A stretch of 64,000 bases of DNA, from positions 40,573 to 104,572 of the forward strand of contig DAOUFE010000013.1 of the NCBI GenBank assembly GCA_034430215.1, in the 5' to 3' direction. The notes beneath the pieces were generated by a model. It saw only the letters and a program-made list of their open reading frames with translations. It did not search any database and was not told the origin of the DNA. The DNA is from UBA4782 sp034430215 (GTDB taxonomy: Bacteria > Chloroflexota > Anaerolineae > Anaerolineales > Anaerolineaceae). The number at the start of each line of letters is the position of its first letter. Within the stretch, counting starts at the first letter, position 1. This document shows, in pieces, positions 26,222 through 34,863 of this stretch. The position numbers and the translations under genes were made by a program.

Positions 26222-26249
26222 AAGATTATTTGCAATAATCTTCTTTCAA
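26222..26249 (+). terminator. Short hairpin terminator after the deacetylase gene
   Basis: AAGATTATT (26222-26230) pairs perfectly with AATAATCTT (26234-26242), loop TGC, followed by CTTTC. The stem is AT-rich, so it may be only partly effective. Confidence 0.5.
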
Positions 26250-26269
26250 TCATCTATGGTATGGTGTTG

Positions 26270-26275
26270 TATAAT
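26270..26275 (+). promoter_or_regulatory. -10 box upstream of the VWA-FHA gene
   Basis: TATAAT at 26270-26275, with only a weak -35 (TTTCAA) upstream. The predicted leader is about 45 bases and contains the AGGGAG ribosome site. Confidence 0.45.
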
Positions 26276-26327
26276 TTAAACGATTGGTGGGACAGGAAGT
26301 CGTTGCATCTTGATTAGGGAGTGTAAT

Positions 26328-28871
26328 ATGCACAAGACGATGTTCAATTTTGGAAAACTCTTTCTCTATTGCGGGTTGATCTGCACATTCTTATTGCCTC
26401 AACCGGTTTTTGCTGATTCAGTGATCAAAACCGTAGATATCGTCCAGGTGGATTCAACCAAATTCCCAGATGTGACCCTGACCGTCAATCTGCTGGATTC
26501 CGCACGTACGCCGGTGACCCAGCTTGACAGTAGCAGTCTGATCCTGAAGGAAGACGATGTTCAATTGCCATATACATTCGTTTCTTCAAAAAGAGGGGTG
26601 AATGTTGTTCTGGTGATGGATATCAACTATGCAGTTGGTAAAACGGGATTATCCGGGAAAGCCATTATGGCTGAAATGCGAGATGCCGCGCTGGCTTTTG
26701 TTCAAACCGTACAACCTGCAGATGCGGTAGAACTTGTCACCGTGATCGGAAATGAAGTCGATGTTGCACAGACTTTCACCAATGATTCGACTATATTAAC
26801 CAATAAGATCAACGGGATGAAATATGAAAATGCCTCCAACACATCTTATGCATTGGCAGGAGTATGCCAGGCGATTACTAACCTGGATGATGCTTACTCC
26901 AATCCAGCCCCCAAGATTGTTATCCTTCTTACCCCTGATCTGCAACAAAATACTGCCGGATGCCTAACCACGGATGTACCTGCCAAAGCTCGCAAAGGTG
27001 AAATCTGGGTGCATACCATTATGATGGGAAACGAAGATCCAATTGGATTGGACACAATGGCAGAGAGCACAGGCGGAAAATTCATCCGCTATACCAGTGC
27101 CAGTGATGTGAACGCCCTCTATTCACAAATCGATCTTTTACGCCAGCAGTATCAATTGACATATCGAACAAAATCAGCCAGCCCAAGCGAAAGAACCGTA
27201 TCATTGGTGGTCAGTCCCGAAACCAGTTCTTCACCGAATGATAGTATGACCTTTACTGTTAAACCTTCACCGCAGGCTCCCGCTATTAGTGGCATCGTTG
27301 CCAATGAAGGAAGCCCTATCATTCGGACAGCACCTGAATCAGATAGCTCCACCGATGATGCAACTCCCACCCAGGTACCCGTGAAAGCATCTGTCAGCTT
27401 CCCGGATGGTTATAATCGTAGCCTGACAGGCGCCCAAATTGAAGTAGACGGTGTACCTCTTGGAGATATGATCATTGCAGATGATGGCAGTCTCAGCTTC
27501 ACATGGGATATTCGCGGTTACTTCACCGCAGGTGAAAATACCGCCCGCATAAAGATCATCGTTCAGGATGAGCTGGGCATGGAAAACAGCGCGGAAACCG
27601 ACATTCCCATTGAAGTAAACATTCCTGGCGCTTCCAATCAGTTCTGCCTGGAAGTTCAAAATTGGAAAGTGGTCGGTGAGTATTTATATGAACCATGTGT
27701 CAAATACAACATCACCGCCGATAAAGCCACGAACATAGGAATCACCCTGGGAGCATCGGTGTTGGGCATCTTAGCCCTGATCGTGATCATCATTCTGTTA
27801 ATCTCCAATCGCAAAGCAGTGGTGAAAGCCAGCAAGAAGATGGGTGCAGGTGTTTCCACTATCGCTTCACGGATGACCCAACGAATCGGTGCCGGAGCAG
27901 GACCAAAGCAGCCACGTGCACAACTTGAAGTTCTTGCAGGTGGGCAGGTTGGCAAGAAGTATGACTTGTATGGGAAAACCACTATCGGTCGTGATCCAGA
28001 AAAAAGCCAGATGACGCTAGATAATCCACTGGTCAGCCGGGCACATTGTACATTTCATTTGGATATGAACGCCGGCAAATGGACGCTCGAAGACCTTGAA
28101 AGCGCCAATGGTACCTACCTGAACAGCTTGCTATTACCACCTCATCAACCGCGTGAACTAAAAAATGGCGATACACTCGACCTGGCTCCCATCCCTAAGG
28201 GTGGTATACGCTTCCGATTTATCATCCTGGTACAACCTATGTCAACCGTTACGTTGAAACAGGGTCAGGTACCAGATCCCTATGCAACACAAAATCCGTA
28301 TGCGACACGCAAAGGAACAGTACCTCCTCAAACACCACCAACAGGAGCACCAACGACACCGAACGTTCCTCCACATGTACCAACCGCCGGTGTACCTACC
28401 GTACCTCAACAACCGGGCGCACCCACCGCTCCAAGACCGCAGGGGGTACCAACCATACCTCAGCAGCCCGGCGTACCGACCATACCTCAACAACCGGGTG
28501 TTCCTACGGTTCCAAGACCACAGGGTGTACCAACCATCCCGCAACAACCTGGCGTACCCACTGTTCCAAGACCACAGGGTGTACCTACCATTCCACAACA
28601 ACCAGGTGTGCCAACCATACCTCAACAACCGGGGGTACCCACCGTGCCAAGACCGCAGAGCGTACCAACCATCCCGCAGCAGCCAGCACCACCTACCGTG
28701 CCCAACCAACCAGCGCCGCCAACCATACCGAACCAACCCGCGCCGCCTACAGTGCCAACACCTCCACAGCAGCAACCTCCGGCTGGACCTTATCCACCAC
28801 AGCCTAATCAGCCGCCAAAACCTACCAAACCAGATGTTTTATGGCCACCGCCGCCGGAACAGAAACCTTAA
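26328..28871 (+). CDS. Secreted/transmembrane von Willebrand A domain protein with cytoplasmic FHA domain and Pro-rich repeats
   Basis: The 847-residue protein has a signal peptide (GLICTFLLPQPVFA), a VWA domain at about 75-280 (VNVVLVMDINYAVG in place of the DxSxS MIDAS core), Ig-like regions, and one TM near 485-510 (SVLGILALIVIIILLI). It is followed by an FHA domain near 545-630 (TIGRDPEKSQMTL, LVSRAHCTF, ESANGTYLN). The FHA domain, which reads phosphothreonine, is therefore cytoplasmic while VWA is outside. The C-terminal 180 residues are tandem nine-residue units such as VPTIPQQPG and VPTVPRPQG. It probably links an external binding event to Ser/Thr kinase signalling. ATG 26328 is set by AGGGAG. 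Confidence 0.85.
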   Translation: MHKTMFNFGKLFLYCGLICTFLLPQPVFADSVIKTVDIVQVDSTKFPDVTLTVNLLDSARTPVTQLDSSSLILKEDDVQLPYTFVSSKRGVNVVLVMDINYAVGKTGLSGKAIMAEMRDAALAFVQTVQPADAVELVTVIGNEVDVAQTFTNDSTILTNKINGMKYENASNTSYALAGVCQAITNLDDAYSNPAPKIVILLTPDLQQNTAGCLTTDVPAKARKGEIWVHTIMMGNEDPIGLDTMAESTGGKFIRYTSASDVNALYSQIDLLRQQYQLTYRTKSASPSERTVSLVVSPETSSSPNDSMTFTVKPSPQAPAISGIVANEGSPIIRTAPESDSSTDDATPTQVPVKASVSFPDGYNRSLTGAQIEVDGVPLGDMIIADDGSLSFTWDIRGYFTAGENTARIKIIVQDELGMENSAETDIPIEVNIPGASNQFCLEVQNWKVVGEYLYEPCVKYNITADKATNIGITLGASVLGILALIVIIILLISNRKAVVKASKKMGAGVSTIASRMTQRIGAGAGPKQPRAQLEVLAGGQVGKKYDLYGKTTIGRDPEKSQMTLDNPLVSRAHCTFHLDMNAGKWTLEDLESANGTYLNSLLLPPHQPRELKNGDTLDLAPIPKGGIRFRFIILVQPMSTVTLKQGQVPDPYATQNPYATRKGTVPPQTPPTGAPTTPNVPPHVPTAGVPTVPQQPGAPTAPRPQGVPTIPQQPGVPTIPQQPGVPTVPRPQGVPTIPQQPGVPTVPRPQGVPTIPQQPGVPTIPQQPGVPTVPRPQSVPTIPQQPAPPTVPNQPAPPTIPNQPAPPTVPTPPQQQPPAGPYPPQPNQPPKPTKPDVLWPPPPEQKP
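28390..28758 (+). repeat. 27-bp tandem repeats coding for Pro/Gln units
   Basis: Within the VWA-FHA gene, about 13 imperfect 27-base units encode GVPTIPQQP / GVPTVPRPQ type nonapeptides, ending in APPTVPNQP variants. Synonymous differences between units suggest an old array. A long open frame on the opposite strand (28242-28775) is a by-product of this composition. Confidence 0.8.
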
Positions 28872-28882
28872 GAATGAATTCA

Positions 28883-28912
28883 GGGTCTGATGAAAAGTCA
28901 GACCCTTTTTAA
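28883..28912 (+). terminator. Strong intrinsic terminator after the VWA-FHA gene
   Basis: GGGTCTGA (28883-28890) and TCAGACCC (28898-28905) pair perfectly over a 7-base loop and are followed by TTTTTAATTT. Confidence 0.9.
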
Positions 28913-29130
28913 TTTACCAGCCCGCACTATTGCATCGGATTCCAAACGGCATTTAGTGTAATTAAAAGTGCTGAAAAGTGTGATTTTCGATTTAAGAAAG
29001 GTGGAAAAACGCAGATTAAAGCGCCAGTGTCTTTTGAAAAAGTGATTCATGATCCTTAATGACCAGGTACAATTTTTCAACAGCTTATGGTAATGATATA
29101 CTTTATCCATCAAATTCCTGGAGTGAAGAA

Positions 29131-29952
29131 ATGAAACTGCTCATTGCAACAGATATGGAAGGGATCACCGGCGTAATGCATTGGGATCAGGTAACCCCTG
29201 GTCATGAAGAATACCCTCGTTTTCGAAAATTAATGACCAACGATGTCAACGCTGCGATCCGCGGCGCGGCTGATGCAGGTGTTGAAGAGATCATTGTCAC
29301 TGATGGTCACTGGTTTGGATATAACATCCTCATTGAAGAATTAGACCCGCGCGCCCATCTGGTAAGCGGTACAGGCGGACCACTGGCAATGGTAGAAGGG
29401 GCAGCCAGTAAAGTAGATTGCGCATTTTTTATTGGTTATCATGCCCGGGCAGGTTCACAAAATGCCATTCTAGACCACACCTGGTCTTCCAGCCGGGTAC
29501 ACAATGTCTGGTTGAATGATATTCTCGTTGGCGAGACTGGTGTGAATGCGGCAGTCTGCGGTCAATTTGGAGTTCCGGTCATTATGATCAGTGGTGATCA
29601 AACCGTAGCAGCAGAAGCCTCTGCTTTGCTTCCAGAAATTGAAACCGCTGTGGTCAAAACTGCTTCTGCCCGCATGTCAGCAGAGTGCCTGCCACCTGAA
29701 GATACTGAGCAGGTGATTTACAGCACCGCATATAAAGCGGTTCAAAAATTCCACTCAGGGAAGAGTGCCAGCCCATTTATACCCCATCCACCCCTTACCA
29801 TGAAGGTAGAACTGGCCAACACAGAGTTGGCGGATCGTTCAGCACTTCTGCCAGGGGCAACCCGTTTAGATGGCAGAACATTTAGTTTGAAAGCAGATTC
29901 CATGGTAGATCTTTACCACAGCTTTCAAGGTTTGGTTCAATTGACCAGATAA
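29131..29952 (+). CDS. M55-family D-aminopeptidase (DppA-like)
   Basis: The 273-residue protein begins with ATDMEGITGV, where Asp8 and Glu10 are family zinc ligands. It continues with VTDGHWFG (His about 60), GYHARAGSQNAILDHTWSS (His about 105), LNDILVGETGVNAAVCG and ISGDQTVAAEA, all DppA hallmarks. M55 enzymes release N-terminal D-amino acids, often from peptidoglycan-derived peptides, as decameric cytosolic complexes. ATG 29131 has GGAG eight bases upstream. The frame is open to 29059, but that part lacks homology features. The following oxidoreductase starts 22 bases later. Confidence 0.9.
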   Translation: MKLLIATDMEGITGVMHWDQVTPGHEEYPRFRKLMTNDVNAAIRGAADAGVEEIIVTDGHWFGYNILIEELDPRAHLVSGTGGPLAMVEGAASKVDCAFFIGYHARAGSQNAILDHTWSSSRVHNVWLNDILVGETGVNAAVCGQFGVPVIMISGDQTVAAEASALLPEIETAVVKTASARMSAECLPPEDTEQVIYSTAYKAVQKFHSGKSASPFIPHPPLTMKVELANTELADRSALLPGATRLDGRTFSLKADSMVDLYHSFQGLVQLTR

Positions 29953-29973
29953 ATTAGCCTACTTTTTATCGTT

Positions 29974-31200
29974 ATGGAAACGCCTGTCGCACACTATGAC
30001 GTCATTATATGCGGTGGTGGACCGGCTGGTTCAAGTTCAGCTTTTTTCCTCACGCAAGCAGGCAAAAAAGTATTGTTGATAGAAAAAGAAACACCCCCAC
30101 GGTATAAAGCTTGTGGGGGTGGATTGTCTATTGAGTTCTTGCGCTGTCAATTTCCTTTTGACTTTTCCCCCATTATTGAAGGTTATGCAACACAAATTGA
30201 ATATCACTTCAATGGCTTTGAAGTGCCAGTACTCTGCCGCCCTGATGTATTTGCCTTTGTCCGGCGTAGCCGGTTTGACCAGTACCTGCTTCAAAGCTGT
30301 GGCGCTGAAGTGTTGGAGGGAGAAGCTGTACGCGAAATACAACAATCGCCTGTCGGTGTGAGGGTTGGAACAACTGGAGGAAAAACACTCACTGCCGACT
30401 GGCTGATCGGTGCGGATGGAGCAAATTCGATCGTAAGAAAAAAGGCTAGTTTCACATCACATCACAAGGTTATTACTGCACTGGAATCAGAGGTTATCCC
30501 AACGGATGGAGTGATGCAGCGATTTTCTGGAAGCCCGGTTTTTATTTTCGACAAGATCAAATTTGGATATGCATGGATATTTCCCAAATCAGGTCACCTT
30601 TCTGTTGGTATTGCTTGCTTCCATCCCAAACCAGGGTACCTGGCAGAAATGCTCCTGAAAATAATGCTCCGATACGGCATAAACCTCGAAGGGGTAAAGC
30701 TGCATGAACATCCTTTACCTGTTTATACCCGCCATTCTCCAGTTGTTTCTGGCAGAGTGCTGCTGGTGGGTGATGCTGCTGGGTTGGTGGATCCGTTTTC
30801 CGGAGAAGGGATCCGGCTTGCCATAAAAAGTGGCAAGATCGCAGCAGAAACTATTTTACGAAATGATGCTGCACTGTATCAGCAACGGATACAGAAAGAA
30901 ATAGGCAGAGACAGGGTCGTCAGCTTCTTGGTGTCGCAATTCTTTTACCGGTTTCGATTCCTGTGCCTTCTATTTGGTACTCCAAATCCATTTAACACAG
31001 ATCAGGTATTGGACATGATATCTGATCGGACCAATACCGCTGAATTGCTGATCAAAGCCATTGCCTCCTTGCCAGCTTTTTTTGTCATCGAAACGATGGG
31101 AATGGCAATCTTTATTTTTGCCGGAGAGAAAAAAAGAACCCTTTTTCTTGAATGTTTGTATCCTTACAAAGGATTTACAAAGACTCGAAAAATCGGATAA
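29974..31200 (+). CDS. FAD-dependent oxidoreductase, geranylgeranyl reductase family
   Basis: The 408-residue protein has the Rossmann FAD motif DVIICGGGPAGSSSAFFLTQ, the CGGG / RRSRFDQYLLQ segment, GADGANSIVR, and the second FAD contact LLVGDAAGLVDPFSGEGIR. This set is typical of the GGR/ChlP group, which saturates isoprenoid chains of lipids, quinones or chlorophyll. The C-terminal 60 residues hold a hydrophobic stretch (FFVIETMGMAIFIFAG) that may associate with the membrane. There is no clear ribosome site, and it may depend on the M55 gene's translation. The substrate is unknown. Confidence 0.87.
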   Translation: METPVAHYDVIICGGGPAGSSSAFFLTQAGKKVLLIEKETPPRYKACGGGLSIEFLRCQFPFDFSPIIEGYATQIEYHFNGFEVPVLCRPDVFAFVRRSRFDQYLLQSCGAEVLEGEAVREIQQSPVGVRVGTTGGKTLTADWLIGADGANSIVRKKASFTSHHKVITALESEVIPTDGVMQRFSGSPVFIFDKIKFGYAWIFPKSGHLSVGIACFHPKPGYLAEMLLKIMLRYGINLEGVKLHEHPLPVYTRHSPVVSGRVLLVGDAAGLVDPFSGEGIRLAIKSGKIAAETILRNDAALYQQRIQKEIGRDRVVSFLVSQFFYRFRFLCLLFGTPNPFNTDQVLDMISDRTNTAELLIKAIASLPAFFVIETMGMAIFIFAGEKKRTLFLECLYPYKGFTKTRKIG

Positions 31201-31503
31201 TTTCGGTATCATATAGTTGTAAAAGATTAATATTCATTAATTATTAAATTTTCTTTTCTCGCAAAATCAAACAAAAGAATATTTCAGGAAATTTCAAAGG
31301 CTAGCCCATTTGGGTATGATAGTTGCACTTTAACATTGCTATAAGAGTGTTTTAATTTGCCCGGCAATTCATTCCATCATCATCACTATCCCGGAGTCCA
31401 ATTGTTACGAGGAGGAAGATACTCAATAAGCAGATCAATGATCACTTTTAATAAATTGTAGTTTTCAATCGTTAAAATTTTTTCTCTGCGGAAAGGAAAA
31501 ACT
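31201..31503 (+). other. AT-rich intergenic region with promoter and long leader
   Basis: No coding region is evident. A weak promoter, TTTCAA (31292-31297), 17 bases, TATGAT (31315-31320), would give a leader of about 175 bases to the small secreted protein gene. I looked for a c-di-GMP (GEMM) riboswitch because of the downstream EAL domain and did not find its conserved core. Confidence 0.4.
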
Positions 31504-31860
31504 ATGTTTAAGAGGTCTATTCGAGTTTTGTTCGTTGTTGCACTCATGTTCGTTCTTGCAGGCGCAACGTATGCTTTTGCAGCCGCCAACACTGTTCCCG
31601 ATTCATTCGCTGGTGATGGTTCTGGCGCAGTCAGCGGATACACAGTATCCAATATTCACTATGTCCTGGCAGCCAACCCCGCCAATATTGCCAGTGTTAC
31701 CTTTACCCTCGACTCTGCTGCATCGGATGTTCGTGTCTCCTTTGATGGCACTACTTTTCATTCCTGCACCGTTACAGGCGGTACCTCCTGCTCATGCACC
31801 GTAACCGGCACCGTAACTGTTCTTTCAGCAACGAATCTGCGGGTTATCGCAGTGCAATAG
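31504..31860 (+). CDS. Small secreted protein, candidate substrate of the adjacent SipW-like signal peptidase
   Basis: The 118-residue protein has a signal peptide (FKRSIRVLFVVALMFVLAGA) ending near ATYAFAAANTVP. The mature part is a short beta-rich domain: GDGSGAVSGYTVSNIHY, then SVTFTLDSAASDVRVSF, then HSCTVTGGTSCSCTVTG with three cysteines and RVIAVQ at the end. I recall related proteins next to S26B signal peptidases in Actinobacteria and Chloroflexota, a situation like TasA/SipW. The same AAANTVP junction recurs in the RTX-like protein at 34361. A good GAAAGGAAAAACT ribosome region precedes ATG. Function as a fibre or matrix subunit is inferred. Confidence 0.75.
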   Translation: MFKRSIRVLFVVALMFVLAGATYAFAAANTVPDSFAGDGSGAVSGYTVSNIHYVLAANPANIASVTFTLDSAASDVRVSFDGTTFHSCTVTGGTSCSCTVTGTVTVLSATNLRVIAVQ

Positions 31861-31918
31861 TCTTAACTTGCTCCTGATGAAATTCTTATCATTTTCTTAA
31901 AGGATTTAAATCAGGATT

Positions 31919-31952
31919 GACGGATTTCGGGAATTGTCTCCCGAAATCCGTC
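31919..31952 (+). promoter_or_regulatory. Perfect 14-bp hairpin between the secreted protein and signal peptidase genes
   Basis: GACGGATTTCGGGA (31919-31932) pairs perfectly with TCCCGAAATCCGTC (31939-31952) over a 6-base loop. No T-run follows, so it is more likely an mRNA-stabilising or processing hairpin, or a leaky terminator. It would keep the upstream mRNA more abundant than the downstream enzyme mRNA. Confidence 0.7.
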
Positions 31953-31963
31953 AGGCAACTTTA

Positions 31964-34348
31964 ATGAGTGAAACCATGACGAACAGAAAGCAATGGACAA
32001 TGGCACTTCTGGCTGGACTTGTTATTGTAATAACAATTGCCAGTTGGGCTCTTTTTGCTCCACCTCAAATGGGGGGGCTTTCAACATTGGTGATCGTCAA
32101 TGGTAACAGCATGGAACCCCTCTTTCACTCAGGTGATCTGGTTATTGTACGCAGCGCCGATTTTTATCAGGTGGGCGATGTGGTTGCTTATAAAAATATG
32201 CAACTGGGAAAATTTGTCATTCACCGCATCGTCGGAGAAAATTCTGATCAATTTGTTTTGCAAGGTGATAATAATACATGGACAGATGGATATGAACCCG
32301 CATCAAGCGAGATCATAGGAAAACAATGGATCCATATCCCGTTCATTGGAAAAGTAATGAATTGGTTCCGTAAACCAATCTATCTCTCTTTATCTGTATG
32401 TCTGATGGGAGGATTGCTTATGATTAGCCGGCTTAAAGAACGATCACAGCAATTGCACCGGAAAATAAAACAAACTTCATTCAGGAAAAGATTGCTTACT
32501 CCTCAACGCATAGGTCAATCGGGTGAGATCTTTTTCTTCATCTTTGGAATTATTTTATTTGCATCCTTAATATTCGGATTGATCGCGTTTACACGACCTG
32601 TAACAAAAACCATTCCAGAAGATATCCCATATAAACATACTGGCAGATTTGATTACTCTGCACCAGCGCCTTCTGGGGTATATGATAGCAATACTATTCA
32701 ATCAGGGCAGCCAATATTTTTAAAGCTCAATTGTGATGTTCAAATAGACTATAGTTATGCTTTGGCAGCTGAATCTGTTCAAAATATTCAAGGTACCCAG
32801 GCGATTAATGCTGTTATCAGTGATTCGAATGGATGGAAACGCACATTGATCCTTCAACCAGATACTGCTTTTTCGGGCAGCGAAAGCTCTGTTTCTACCA
32901 ACATCAACTTTTGCGAAATAAATTCCATCGTTAAAGCCATGCAGGAGAAAACTGGTCTCCAGCATTCTGAATACTCTCTTTCTATCGTTCCTGTTACGAA
33001 TATTGAAGGGAAAATCGAGGGTGTCAATTTTGCAGACATATATGCTCCTGCTTTGGAGTTTCGCTTTAACGATATCAGTTTCTGGATGGTAAATACCAGC
33101 GGCGCAGGAGAAGAAGTAGTAACCCCCCTTTTCCCTGTTTCAGAGCGTACTTTAAAGAATTGGGTGGACGCACCCGAAACGATCTCCTTCCTGGGAATGA
33201 AGTTACCTGTAGCGGGAGTAAGGGTTTTTGCATCCATTTTCTTCCTTCTCAGTGCAGGTAGTTTTATTTATCTTTTTATCACTATGTCAAAAATGAGCAA
33301 AGCCAGTAAAAATGCTGATGTTCGCCTTCGCTATAATCCTATGCTGGTTGATATTCAAAACCTTACCATTGAACCCAATTTATCCATTACGGATGTCGCG
33401 TCCATGCAAGACCTGGCTCGGCTTGCAGAGCGAAACGGCAGCATAATGTTCCATTACGTGGATGAAAATGGCATTAATACTTATCTGGTTCACAATGAAA
33501 ATATCCTCTATAGAGTAGCGTTGCCTGAAAGAGAAACATTAACTGACGAAATTGGTCTGGAGAGAAAAAGGAAAGAGTTAAAACATGCTCTGGATAATGA
33601 TCAATTTGTCCTTCACTATCAGCCAGTGATTGATCTACATAAGCAGCAGATAGTGGGGATGGAAGCTCTGATGCGTTGGAATCACCCAACCCTGGGTACT
33701 CTCCCGCCATCTGCGTTTATTCCAGATGCAGAAGCCACAGGCCTCATCAGTGAGTTTGGAGAATGGGTGATCCGGACAGCCTGCAAGCAATTGCGCTCAT
33801 GGGAAGACGCCGGCATTTCAAAGCTTTCTTTGGCAATCAATATTTCCAGCAGGCAATCCCTTTTTGTCCTGCCTGGTTTGATCAAGCGTATTACCAAAGA
33901 ATACCATATTGAACCTCCACAAATCCAATTGGAATTTAGCGAATCACAAATCACAGAAAACCTGGAACAATCCATAAAGCCATTGGAAGCGCTAAGGAAG
34001 TTAGGTGTTGAAATCTCGATCGATAATTACACAGGGCACGTGTCAATGGCTCAACTCGCACGCCTAAAAGCTAGAAACATAAAATTTGCAATGGCGTTCA
34101 TTTCTCAATTGAACAATCCCGAGATGCTGGCGGTCGCCCTCAGCACTATCGCTGCTGCTCAGCAACTGGGAATGCTCATCGATGCTGTTGGTGTGGAAAC
34201 CGAGGAACAGCTTCAATACTTGCGCACACAACAGATCGCCTGCGCTCAGGGATATTACTTTGGAAAACCAGTTTCTGCTGATGAAGCATTGAATACATTA
34301 TTTGGTTTTGGAAAACAAACCATGGTGATCGAAGGGTTTGCTCAATAG
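31964..34348 (+). CDS. SipW-like (S26B) signal peptidase fused to DUF5305 and a degenerate EAL domain
   Basis: This is a 794-residue fusion. Residues 1-145 form a signal peptidase I of the ER/SipW type: TM1, catalytic Ser49 in NGNSMEPLF, and His87 (FVIHRIV) in place of the bacterial lysine, then VLQGDNN. After two TMs comes an extracellular DUF5305-like domain (from YKHTGRFDYSAPAPSGVYDS), another TM near 425, and a short cytoplasmic linker (SMQDLARLAERNG). Residues about 536-780 are an EAL domain. It keeps EAL (567), INISSRQ and QGYYFGKP, but DDFG is DNYT, KID is lost and AEGVET is AVGVET. It probably lacks phosphodiesterase activity. ATG 31964 was chosen; the frame runs back into the hairpin. 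Confidence 0.85.
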   Translation: MSETMTNRKQWTMALLAGLVIVITIASWALFAPPQMGGLSTLVIVNGNSMEPLFHSGDLVIVRSADFYQVGDVVAYKNMQLGKFVIHRIVGENSDQFVLQGDNNTWTDGYEPASSEIIGKQWIHIPFIGKVMNWFRKPIYLSLSVCLMGGLLMISRLKERSQQLHRKIKQTSFRKRLLTPQRIGQSGEIFFFIFGIILFASLIFGLIAFTRPVTKTIPEDIPYKHTGRFDYSAPAPSGVYDSNTIQSGQPIFLKLNCDVQIDYSYALAAESVQNIQGTQAINAVISDSNGWKRTLILQPDTAFSGSESSVSTNINFCEINSIVKAMQEKTGLQHSEYSLSIVPVTNIEGKIEGVNFADIYAPALEFRFNDISFWMVNTSGAGEEVVTPLFPVSERTLKNWVDAPETISFLGMKLPVAGVRVFASIFFLLSAGSFIYLFITMSKMSKASKNADVRLRYNPMLVDIQNLTIEPNLSITDVASMQDLARLAERNGSIMFHYVDENGINTYLVHNENILYRVALPERETLTDEIGLERKRKELKHALDNDQFVLHYQPVIDLHKQQIVGMEALMRWNHPTLGTLPPSAFIPDAEATGLISEFGEWVIRTACKQLRSWEDAGISKLSLAINISSRQSLFVLPGLIKRITKEYHIEPPQIQLEFSESQITENLEQSIKPLEALRKLGVEISIDNYTGHVSMAQLARLKARNIKFAMAFISQLNNPEMLAVALSTIAAAQQLGMLIDAVGVETEEQLQYLRTQQIACAQGYYFGKPVSADEALNTLFGFGKQTMVIEGFAQ

Positions 34349-34360
34349 GATGGATTAAAA

Positions 34361-34795
34361 ATGTTATATAAACATTGGGTGATCCGAATTTCCATTTTAT
34401 GCCTGTTTACAGTTATTGTTTCCGGTATTGCTTCTGCTCTGGCTGCAGCCAATACCGTACCCGTCAGTCATGCCAGCGATGACACTTATACTGTAGATAC
34501 CAGCCCATATTTTCCACCTCAATGTGCAGGGATCACATTCGATAGAATCATTTCCGGTTCAGGAAGCATCGATGGGGGTCCAGGGAATGATCTGATCTAT
34601 GGTAGTGACGGAAATGATAATATCCGAGGTGGTAATGGTGATGACTGTATCATCGCGGGAGCTGGAAATGACTCGATCCGGGGACAGAATGGGAATGATA
34701 TTCTTGATGGCGGTGAAGGTACCGACACAATCGATGGCGGACCTGGATCGGATACCTGTCTGAATGGAGAAAGTGCTACAAACTGCGAAAATTGA
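34361..34795 (+). CDS. Small secreted RTX-type calcium-binding repeat protein
   Basis: The 144-residue protein has a signal peptide (LCLFTVIVSGIASALA) followed by AANTVPVSHASDD, the same mature N-terminus as the protein at 31504. Residues 70-135 contain RTX nonapeptide repeats: GGPGNDLIYG, SDGNDNIRG, GNGDDCIIAG, GAGNDSIRG, QNGNDILDG. Each turn binds Ca2+ in a parallel beta-roll that folds outside the cell. Two C-terminal cysteines may form a disulfide. Only 12 bases separate it from the signal peptidase gene, so it is probably a second substrate in the same operon. Confidence 0.82.
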   Translation: MLYKHWVIRISILCLFTVIVSGIASALAAANTVPVSHASDDTYTVDTSPYFPPQCAGITFDRIISGSGSIDGGPGNDLIYGSDGNDNIRGGNGDDCIIAGAGNDSIRGQNGNDILDGGEGTDTIDGGPGSDTCLNGESATNCEN

Positions 34796-34814
34796 ACCAT
34801 TCTTTAATACAAAA

Positions 34815-34842
34815 GCCGCTGGAAATCCAGCGGCTTGATTTT
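34815..34842. terminator. Bidirectional terminator
   Basis: GCCGCTGG (34815-34822) and CCAGCGGC (34827-34834) with loop AAAT, followed by TTGATTTTTT on the plus strand and TTTTGTATT on the minus strand. It serves the converging 34361 and 34864 genes. Confidence 0.88.
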
Positions 34843-34863
34843 TTAAAAGTTAGTTATCAAAGA

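Noticed and set aside
28242..28775. 177-codon minus-strand frame opposite the VWA-FHA gene
   Set aside because: It is Trp/Arg-rich repeat sequence created by the Pro/Gln repeats on the plus strand. It has no ribosome site or promoter.
31201..31503. c-di-GMP riboswitch in front of the secretion cassette
   Set aside because: The presence of EAL prompted a search, but the conserved GEMM core was not found.
31934..31963. Alternative TTG start of the signal peptidase fusion
   Set aside because: It lies inside the hairpin loop and would add ten residues with no ribosome site.
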